Source: Bacteroidota bacterium (lineage in GTDB: Bacteria; Bacteroidota; Bacteroidia; Cytophagales; Cyclobacteriaceae). Taken from it: a DNA stretch of 13,037 bases. Both the position numbers and the translations under genes were made by a program. The stretch's first letter is position 1. Every line of letters starts with the position of its first letter. The notes beneath the pieces are model-generated. The model was not told the DNA's origin and searched no databases. It worked only from the letters and a program-made list of their open reading frames with translations. Positions 7,535 to 13,037 of this stretch are shown piece by piece. Where the stretch lies: positions 1-13,037 of the forward strand of contig JAEZDW010000207.1 in NCBI GenBank assembly GCA_023417955.1. The letters run 5' to 3'.

Positions 7535-8606
7535 AAGGAGTCCATACAAGCGGTGAAGAGAGCTCAGTTACCTCATAGACGTCACCGCTTTTCACGACGT
7601 CGACATGAAAATAGAAGGTGCCCTGATTTGGTTGTATGGCGGGCGTGTTGAATGTTCCGCTGACGTAGTGGCGCTTTATCTTACCATCGAATGAATAGAA
7701 CGCGTAAAGGTATTTGATGGTGGCCGGCGCTCCGTTGATATTGTCATAAAAATAGAATCCGATCTTTTCAGGAATCCCGTTTTTGAATACTGTATTTTCC
7801 GGTCCGATCCGTATTCCCTCATAACCGTCTTCAGTTGCCGAAGCACCATCCAGATCTTCGAATGATGTGACGTTGGTGTTTTGCGTATTGTGAATGATAA
7901 GGTCCAGATCGATTTTGCGGAAACCTTTATACTCCCCGTTGACCCACCAGGTAAGGTCTACATAAAGGTTCTTGTCTGCAGCAAATGTCTGTGTGCGCTG
8001 AATATCACTTTCGCGAACGATTCGAAGCGGTGAGATGATTTCCCGGAAGCTGTAGTTGCGGTAGTCCGTCTCAGGTTCGTTTTCAATCACGTCGATTGTA
8101 TACGGATATTCAGTGATCGTCTTGCCGGCTTCCGCGGCTTCGACTGTCATCGTTCTTTTGATACTGCGAAGTTCTTTTCCTGTTTTTCGACTGGAAATAG
8201 TTATCGTATAGTCAACCCGAATGGGATAGGTGATGCCGGCATCTGGCAGCGTAGTTCCGTGAAAACCGACGCCGAGATAGAAGCGATAGGCATCAAACAT
8301 GTAGCGGTTTGACGGGAAGATGAGTTGGTTCCCGTAGTAGTCAGGATAAGAATAGGTAAGGTTTCCGAGCAGGGGACTGATTGATGCATCGTCCATGTCA
8401 GTGGATCTTGTAATGTATAGCATCATATCCGTCAGCATGCCATCGTCATCTTCGCCGTTGACTTTCCAGGAAAGCGTCAGATCGATTTGATCGTCGGGCT
8501 CTTCATAAACCAGTAGTCGGTCAAGGTCGATGTCATCATCAACAGCACATGCAGTTAACGCCGCGGCCGCCATTGAAGCGAATAAATATCGTTTGAACAG
8601 ACTCAT
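7533..8606 (-). CDS. Predicted surface lipoprotein with two tandem similar domains
   Basis: Unrecognised family, 357 residues. The N-terminus is a lipoprotein signal: basic MSLFKRY, a hydrophobic core, and lipobox LTAC with Cys20 as predicted lipidated residue. Cys is followed by AVDDDIDLD. Acidic residues just after the Cys resemble the lipoprotein export signal that sends Bacteroidota lipoproteins to the cell surface, so surface exposure is inferred. The mature part looks like two copies of one beta-rich domain. Residues about 41-178 begin DLTLSWKVNGE and residues about 215-350 begin VDLTWWVNGEY. Each continues with a hydrophobic strand, a Phe/Tyr-rich block (YRFYLGVGF; IGFYFYDNI) and a C-terminal strand pair (ITEYPYTIDVIEN; TFYFHVDVVKSGD). 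It is the last gene of the CHAT operon, and its ATG overlaps the stop of the barrel gene by 4 bp (ATGA). It may partner or be a substrate of its neighbours; no enzyme motif is seen. Confidence 0.85.
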   Translation of the reverse strand: MSLFKRYLFASMAAAALTACAVDDDIDLDRLLVYEEPDDQIDLTLSWKVNGEDDDGMLTDMMLYITRSTDMDDASISPLLGNLTYSYPDYYGNQLIFPSNRYMFDAYRFYLGVGFHGTTLPDAGITYPIRVDYTITISSRKTGKELRSIKRTMTVEAAEAGKTITEYPYTIDVIENEPETDYRNYSFREIISPLRIVRESDIQRTQTFAADKNLYVDLTWWVNGEYKGFRKIDLDLIIHNTQNTNVTSFEDLDGASATEDGYEGIRIGPENTVFKNGIPEKIGFYFYDNINGAPATIKYLYAFYSFDGKIKRHYVSGTFNTPAIQPNQGTFYFHVDVVKSGDVYEVTELSSPLVWTP

Positions 8607-9277
8607 AGTTTTTTCCTTTTTTTGAATGCAAAGTCACCCCAAAGGCTGAAGCTGAACAGGTATGAATTGCGGAATGCGTCATTGAACTCATTCATGTATT
8701 CGTACGAGTAGCGAATGTCATTTCGCAGGATTTGTGGATTAAAGGTCGCGTGCAGCCCGAATCCGAAGGCGTTTCCGGTATGGAGCAGCAGGCTGAAGTT
8801 GTTTGTGTACATCCATGGCGCTACTGATTTTTTGCCGTGCTCCAGATACTCTGCCGCAGTCTCATTAGAACCAAGCAGAACATTGTTTTCAAACGTATAG
8901 GCGACACGCAGAAAGGTAGTGACCTTGTACTCAAGTCCGACCGGGACAACAAAATACGTGAATCTGAAATACTCACCGTCTGGCACATAAAAGAACTCAT
9001 TAGGATGCGCATCTTTATAAAATGTTACCAAGTCACCTTTAATAGGCAGATTGCGCGCGGTGGCGTCATAAAAACGAAGATGGCCACCAGATACCAGATT
9101 AAGTGTAGGTGTGAGGTACTTCTTGAGCGACATGCCGAACATGAAGCTGTTGTCAAGTGCCTGGCCTTTGGGCTCGCTGCCGCCAATCGTACCCCCAAGG
9201 AGCATGCCCATACTGGTTTGCGCATAGGAGGCACAGGCTATAAGTACGAGTGAGAGCGAAAGGAAAACTTTCTTCAT
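8603..9277 (-). CDS. Small outer-membrane beta-barrel-like protein
   Basis: Predicted exported protein of 224 residues, with a clear signal peptide (MKKVFLSLSLVLIACASYAQ, cleavage after residue 20). The mature chain has alternating aromatic/hydrophobic strands separated by Gly/Asn/Asp turns, such as TSMGMLLGGTIGG, FRFTYFVVPVGLEYKV and FSLLLHTGNAFGFGLHATF. It ends with a strand SYLFSFSLWGDFAFK and a basic KKRKKL tail. About 200 residues would suit an 8- to 10-stranded barrel of the kind annotated as porin-family/OMP beta-barrel proteins in Bacteroidota. The specific family is not recognised, and the basic tail after the last aromatic strand is unusual for a BAM substrate. It is the middle gene of the operon, 5 bp after the CHAT gene, whose end supplies a good AAAGGA ribosome site about 12 nt before the ATG. 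It overlaps the lipoprotein gene by 4 bp. Confidence 0.82.
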   Translation of the reverse strand: MKKVFLSLSLVLIACASYAQTSMGMLLGGTIGGSEPKGQALDNSFMFGMSLKKYLTPTLNLVSGGHLRFYDATARNLPIKGDLVTFYKDAHPNEFFYVPDGEYFRFTYFVVPVGLEYKVTTFLRVAYTFENNVLLGSNETAAEYLEHGKKSVAPWMYTNNFSLLLHTGNAFGFGLHATFNPQILRNDIRYSYEYMNEFNDAFRNSYLFSFSLWGDFAFKKRKKL

Positions 9278-9282
9278 CTGAA

Positions 9283-11811
9283 TTAATATCCTTTTAGAAT
9301 GAATGCTCCCCAGTCAACTGGCCGGGAATGATTATTTTTTACGTGCATTTGTGCTTGTCTGAACGCAGAGAGCACGTCAGCTCCGTTCATCAGGTTTTGG
9401 TAAAACTCTTTCATCAGAGAAACCGTTACTTCGTCATCCACCTTGAACAGGCTCATAACAATGTAGCGTACTCCCGCAACCTGGAATGCGCGCTGCAGGC
9501 CCCACACACCTTCACCTTCTTCGACTGCACCCTGACCGGTTTCGCACGCAGAAAGTACTACAAGAAAAGTGTTTTTGAGATCAAGGTTCGAGGCCTCGAA
9601 GGCAGTAAGGTATCCGTCTTCACGGTTTTGGACAGAGTCGGTGATGGCAAGTACGAGACCTGACGTGTGCATTGGGTCTTTCATTTTGTCGGATTCAAAG
9701 AAGCCGTGCGTGGCGAAGTGTAAGACCGAAGTTGAAGCAAGTTCTTTCAGGACAAGTTCGTTGGCTTGTCCCTGGACGTAGGTGATCGGCGTCGCAGACG
9801 ATTCAACTATATTCCTGATCTCCCGAAGTTCACGTTCAGTGCCCGGTAAGTCTGCAGGTTTTGTTTGATACACCCTGAGGTGCGTATTGTAATCAGGCCA
9901 TCCGACAAGTGTTATGTCCTTAAGACGTGGTGTTGATGCATCATCTGCAGACATCAGGTCTTTTGCACTCACAACTGAGTAGAAACGATAGCGGTTGATA
10001 AGGTGTGTGTCGCCGTCGAAAATTACTTCCGGATTAATGAGATTGAAAATGCCGTCAGGCGATACGATAACCTTTTTGCTTTTCAGGTAGGGAGTGAGTG
10101 GCTCAAAGTAGCCCTTGAATACCCGCGAGTCCCGTATGTCGGTTCGTGCGTAGTTCTGATATGCTCTGTAGTATCTGTTTTCCAATTCGGCTCCTGAAAG
10201 CGGGTTGCGAACCAGTGCGGGCTTTTCCCGCTTATTCAGGACAAAGTATACGTAATCGGCGGTATCGGTCCTGGTTAGAAATTTCTTACCATTTGCAGTT
10301 GTGATTTGATAGACCTGGCATTTAAGAACGTCGATAAGGTCTGTCGAATCCGGAAGTGCGGAAATAATATCGCGCATCAAAACGTATTCGTCCGTAGGAA
10401 GCGCCAGGCGTGCACGCAGCTCCTTTTCCCGACGGTTGATGTCCCGATCAAGGGATTCTACTGTTGACGTTCTTCCTGAGGCAAGTTCCAGGTTCTTTCG
10501 TTCCTTAAGTGTCCTGATCTGGTCGTAACGTCGGATCAGTGCGGTATCGTTTTTTGAATAGACGACGTTTAAAAGTTTGGATGCGGAGTTGAGAAGGACA
10601 CCTTTGTTGTTCAGATGAACCTCATAAAGCCTTTCAAGAATGTAGGGTTCATTAAAATGTTTTGTGAAGTATAAGTAGTGATAATATCCCTCGGTGAGTT
10701 CCAGAAAGGATTTGTTTTTCCTAAAGAAGTAAGAGCGTTCTGATTCCGACAGATACGAGAAGTTGTTTTGAGTGTAGCTGAAGAAAATCTCCATAAGTTC
10801 CCGGAAGCACTTGTTGGCCGCAGTTGTGTCGCCGAGTGTCCAGTAAATCTGACCGCGTGTCGCGAGTACCGGAAGTTTATCCGGACTGGTAAAACGGATT
10901 TTCTCCTCAGTCAAGCGTAGTGCCCTCGTGTTCCATGATAAAGCTTCGGTGTACTCGGCACCTGAACGATACACCTCCGCTATGAGGTTTGCTGTTGCAA
11001 TTTTGGATTGGTAATTATGACCATCAGTCGCCCGAACAAATCGATGGTTGGCGTATTTGTGGGCTTTTCGTGCAGCATCCATAGCTTGCGGAAGATTTTT
11101 TTTCCCGAGGTGCGCAGCGGCGAGCCCGGCATAGGCGTCGCTGAGATCTTTTAGGGTGAGATCATAGTAGGTTGGATCACTCCTCAGTTCAAGAATATAC
11201 TTTTCCAGGAAGTATCTCGAACTGTCAAAGTTGGATTGCTCAAGGTAATATTCGCCGTATGTTGCGTACGATGATTTGGCGACAGATGCTTTTTTTCCAT
11301 ACGAAACCATCATTGCCTGGTAGGTGCTGTCGAGGATTTTCTTTGCGGATGCAAGTTCACCGAGGCGGATGTAAATCGACGCTGTGGCATTGCGCCGTTC
11401 ATAGTGGCGCCGGTCATGTCGTGTCCGTTTGGCGTCTGCAACAATTGTATGTTTGGCTATCTTGTCGAAGAAGCCGGTGGGCATTTTTTTATTCGTCAAG
11501 GCGCCTTTATGCACCAGGTATCCGCTGTCGGCACGATTCATCCATGATTCAGCGACTGCGAGGTCTCCCTTTAATTCTGCTATACGGCCCAGTGTGTGAT
11601 ATGCCCACACCTTCTTTGACAAGCGCCCCAGACGTTGGGCCTTGTCGGGAAATGCTTTTTCAAAGTGCTTTGCCTCTTCGAGTGTTGTGATGCTGAGCTT
11701 TTCAGCTTTGTCGATTTTTCCGCGGTTAACGAGCCGAAGATCGCGCTGTGCGTAGAGTTGGGTGCAAGAAACCATTAGGATCAGACTGATCCTGATTAAG
11801 CCATTTACCAT
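9283..11811 (-). CDS. Exported TPR-CHAT protein (caspase-like peptidase)
   Basis: An 842-residue protein with an N-terminal signal peptide (MVNGLIRISLILMVSCTQLYAQ, probable cleavage after residue 22; Cys16 in MVSC is a weaker lipobox reading). Residues about 65-350 are helical TPR-like repeats (for example WAYHTLGRIAELKGDLAVAESWMNRA and AAAHLGKKNLPQAMDAARKA), usually protein-binding scaffolds. Residues about 423-470 form a charged helical or coiled-coil linker (RRYDQIRTLKERKN..., DINRREKELRARL). The C-terminal 350 residues are a CHAT domain, clan CD with caspases and separase. It has SPDGIFNLINPEVI (584-597), the catalytic-His motif HFATHG with His702, and the nucleophile motif VVLSACETGQG with Cys756, then EGVWGLQRAFQVAGVRYIVM. 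Both catalytic residues are intact, so it is probably an active cysteine peptidase in the periplasm or envelope. First gene of a three-gene operon with a barrel protein and a lipoprotein. The substrate is unknown; role inferred from context only. Confidence 0.92.
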   Translation of the reverse strand: MVNGLIRISLILMVSCTQLYAQRDLRLVNRGKIDKAEKLSITTLEEAKHFEKAFPDKAQRLGRLSKKVWAYHTLGRIAELKGDLAVAESWMNRADSGYLVHKGALTNKKMPTGFFDKIAKHTIVADAKRTRHDRRHYERRNATASIYIRLGELASAKKILDSTYQAMMVSYGKKASVAKSSYATYGEYYLEQSNFDSSRYFLEKYILELRSDPTYYDLTLKDLSDAYAGLAAAHLGKKNLPQAMDAARKAHKYANHRFVRATDGHNYQSKIATANLIAEVYRSGAEYTEALSWNTRALRLTEEKIRFTSPDKLPVLATRGQIYWTLGDTTAANKCFRELMEIFFSYTQNNFSYLSESERSYFFRKNKSFLELTEGYYHYLYFTKHFNEPYILERLYEVHLNNKGVLLNSASKLLNVVYSKNDTALIRRYDQIRTLKERKNLELASGRTSTVESLDRDINRREKELRARLALPTDEYVLMRDIISALPDSTDLIDVLKCQVYQITTANGKKFLTRTDTADYVYFVLNKREKPALVRNPLSGAELENRYYRAYQNYARTDIRDSRVFKGYFEPLTPYLKSKKVIVSPDGIFNLINPEVIFDGDTHLINRYRFYSVVSAKDLMSADDASTPRLKDITLVGWPDYNTHLRVYQTKPADLPGTERELREIRNIVESSATPITYVQGQANELVLKELASTSVLHFATHGFFESDKMKDPMHTSGLVLAITDSVQNREDGYLTAFEASNLDLKNTFLVVLSACETGQGAVEEGEGVWGLQRAFQVAGVRYIVMSLFKVDDEVTVSLMKEFYQNLMNGADVLSAFRQAQMHVKNNHSRPVDWGAFILKGY

Positions 11812-12145
11812 GTTTACTATAGACGGTTAGTCAGCCTCAAACCGAAAGATAACCGGCGAGCGGCATAATTGAAAGGAGTTTCTGAGGTTTTACAACGGGT
11901 GGTGTGGACGAAATTTGTTGACATGGTTGTTTCATTGGTCTGCAGAAGCTCTTTACATATGATATTCAGTCTGTTACCGACATCACGGATAGGGTATTGG
12001 CCGGGACTAAATTGAAGTATTTTGATTGCGTATGCGGTACACGGTGTATTTGAGCGGTATTGATTTAGAAATGCCTGTTCTTGATTCAGCAATGTGCGGG
12101 ATGATTTTTAGGGCTGATTGTACTATATTCGGTTTTACCACAGAA
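11812..12145. other. Divergent intergenic region between CHAT operon and GTPase gene (334 bp)
   Basis: This stretch should hold the promoters of both the leftward CHAT operon and the rightward GTPase gene. The only promoter-like strings seen are listed or weak. TATCTTTC on the minus strand (11851-11844) may serve the CHAT operon. TATATTCG (12124-12131), 14 nt before the GTPase ATG, is rather close to the start. A short dyad, CGGTT (11824-11828) with AACCG (11840-11844), has only 5-bp arms. A 91-codon minus-strand frame (12092-11817) and a 40-codon in-frame extension of the GTPase gene cross the region, but neither looks like protein. No hairpin with T-run, tRNA or riboswitch-like element was recognised. 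Confidence 0.5.
11844..11851 (-). promoter_or_regulatory. Possible -7 promoter element for the CHAT operon
   Basis: Read on the minus strand, TATCTTTC is one base off the Bacteroidota TAnnTTTG element. It lies 32 bp before the CHAT gene ATG, which would give a short leader. No TTG -33 box is obvious about 20 bp upstream, so this is a weak call. Confidence 0.25.
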
Positions 12146-13015
12146 ATGGACGTAATTCTCACGGGTGGTTTCCTCGGGAGTGGCAAGACCACCGGCATCC
12201 TACAGGCATGCAATGTCCTGATGGAACAAAATCGCAGGGTTGCAGTGATCACTAACGACCAGGGTCTGCAGCAGGTAGATACGTCATTGGTTCGCACGAC
12301 CAGCGTTCCCGGACGTGAAATTGGGGGTGGGTGTTTCTGCTGCCGATTTGATGAGTTAACGTCGCGCATCGATGAAATCGTTAATGAGGTCGCACCTGAT
12401 ATAATTTTTGCCGAGGCTGTGGGGTCGTGCACCGATCTCGTCGCCACAGTTGCAGCTCCGCTACTGAAACAATATTTATCTGTCAAAGTCGTTGTGGTAA
12501 CATACGTCGACAGTCTGTTTCTCGTGTCTTTGCTTGAAGGAACATCATCGTTTATCGACGATTCCGTGCGCTATATCTTTCGCAAACAAATGGAAGAAGC
12601 TGGTATACTTGTGGCCAATAAAGCGGATTGTATCTCGCCAGAGCAGCGGTCATTTCTGAATAACTTCTTCTCAGATGAGTTTCCTGGTACCATTGTGGTT
12701 TTCCAGAATTCGCTGGAAAAGAATGATGTTGAGCGCAGCCTCTCTGTTGTTTTAGGAAGTGAAGCCAAGTATCGATTTCTGGACATTGACTATGATACCT
12801 ATGCCGAAGGCGAAAGTCGTCTCGCATGGTATGATAGATCATTACGTGTTATCTCCAACGACGGGAATGCCGTTCTGGTGTCTGAAATCCTGATGCGTTC
12901 GATTTTTGATGCGATTCGCGGAGCCGGGTTTACGATTGGACATCTAAAGTTTATGGTTCAGAATGGCTTGGAAGCCCGAAAGGTGACTTTCACAGCTGCA
13001 AGCACCGATGGATAA
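12146..13015 (+). CDS. G3E-family (COG0523/CobW-like) P-loop GTPase, putative metallochaperone
   Basis: Predicted cytoplasmic GTPase of 289 residues. Walker A is GGFLGSGKTT (residues 7-16), the CxCC metal-binding motif is GGCFCC (Cys63, Cys65, Cys66), the G3E switch motif is E90-A-V-G-S-C-T-D, and the guanine motif is NKAD (158-161). Together these identify the family, whose characterised members deliver metal ions or cofactors to enzymes. The metal and client are unknown here. The C-terminal half (about 205-289) does not show a recognisable CobW_C domain. It carries GESRLAW (222-228), IGHLKF (264-269) and KVTFTA (279-284) instead, pointing to a distinct subfamily. ATG 12146 is chosen because it falls directly before the first beta strand (MDVILTGG). 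The frame stays open 40 codons upstream to 12026, but that extension does not look like protein. It is divergent from the CHAT operon and overlaps a possible downstream gene by 8 bp. Confidence 0.88.
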   Translation: MDVILTGGFLGSGKTTGILQACNVLMEQNRRVAVITNDQGLQQVDTSLVRTTSVPGREIGGGCFCCRFDELTSRIDEIVNEVAPDIIFAEAVGSCTDLVATVAAPLLKQYLSVKVVVVTYVDSLFLVSLLEGTSSFIDDSVRYIFRKQMEEAGILVANKADCISPEQRSFLNNFFSDEFPGTIVVFQNSLEKNDVERSLSVVLGSEAKYRFLDIDYDTYAEGESRLAWYDRSLRVISNDGNAVLVSEILMRSIFDAIRGAGFTIGHLKFMVQNGLEARKVTFTAASTDG

Positions 13016-13037
13016 GTCAAATTGTCGATGGCTGAAT
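13008..13037 (+). CDS. Possible start of the next gene, partial (10 codons)
   Basis: An ATG at 13008, inside the last codons of the GTPase gene, opens a frame (MDKSNCRWLN) to the window edge. It would overlap the GTPase by 8 bp (13008-13015), a spacing that suggests translational coupling. Ten codons cannot prove a gene, and another ATG at 13028 in a different frame could be the real start. If real, the product is a candidate client or partner of the GTPase. Confidence 0.3.
   Translation, partial: MDKSNCRWLN

Noticed and set aside
11172..11690. 172-codon plus-strand frame inside the CHAT gene
   Set aside because: It is antisense to the TPR region, with a Cys/Ser/Arg-rich random composition. 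It is a shadow of the real gene.
9283..11811. TPR-CHAT gene as part of a CRISPR (type III-E) or gasdermin defence system
   Set aside because: No CRISPR repeats, Cas genes or gasdermin-like gene are in the window, and the protein has a signal peptide, which does not suit a cytoplasmic immune protease.
11817..12092. 91-codon minus-strand frame upstream of the CHAT gene
   Set aside because: Its composition (scattered Cys, Arg and Thr runs, no domain pattern) does not look like protein, it covers the expected divergent promoters, and it would end 5 bp before the CHAT start without helping explain it.
12026..12145. In-frame 40-codon N-terminal extension of the G3E GTPase
   Set aside because: G3E GTPases begin with the beta strand before Walker A. 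The extension is Met/Cys-rich without a signal or domain, and lies where a promoter is needed.

Overview
The window looks like the chromosome of a member of the Bacteroidota, probably a Cytophagales/Chitinophagales-type bacterium. The basis is the protein style: 'YAQ'-type signal peptides, a lipoprotein with an acidic surface-export-like start (C-A-V-D-D-D), an efflux operon in the order outer-membrane factor, adaptor, RND pump, a CHAT/TPR protein with a signal peptide, and AT-rich translation starts with few strong Shine-Dalgarno sites. The genus cannot be fixed from the sequence. No rRNA, tRNA, insertion sequence, CRISPR array or attachment site was found.

Left part, plus strand (about 398-7415): a tripartite RND efflux locus under TetR-family control. 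A first TetR regulator (398-997) is followed by a 177-bp gap rich in dyad symmetry, then a second TetR regulator (1175-1825). The second regulator overlaps the outer-membrane factor (1815-3194) by 11 bp. The membrane-fusion adaptor (3215-4276) and the 1043-residue RND permease (4284-7415) follow with 20-bp and 7-bp gaps. The second TetR, OMF, adaptor and pump are most simply read as one autoregulated operon exporting small toxic compounds. At the left edge a divergent minus-strand gene begins at base 106 and runs off the window.

Middle junction (7416-7532): two hairpins in a row, the second followed by a T-rich run, form a terminator for the efflux operon. It lies between convergent genes.

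Right-centre, minus strand (11811 down to 7533): a tight three-gene operon. An 842-residue exported protein with TPR repeats and a C-terminal CHAT (caspase-like) peptidase domain (His702/Cys756) is followed after 5 bp by a small predicted outer-membrane beta-barrel protein. That gene overlaps by 4 bp (ATGA) a 357-residue predicted lipoprotein built of two similar domains. All three carry export signals, so this is a cell-envelope module around a caspase-like protease. It is the most interesting unit in the window, and its function is unknown.

Right end, plus strand: after a 334-bp divergent intergenic region comes a G3E/COG0523-type (CobW-like) P-loop GTPase with a CxCC metal-binding motif and an unusual C-terminal half. 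Its last codons overlap a possible downstream gene that runs off the window.
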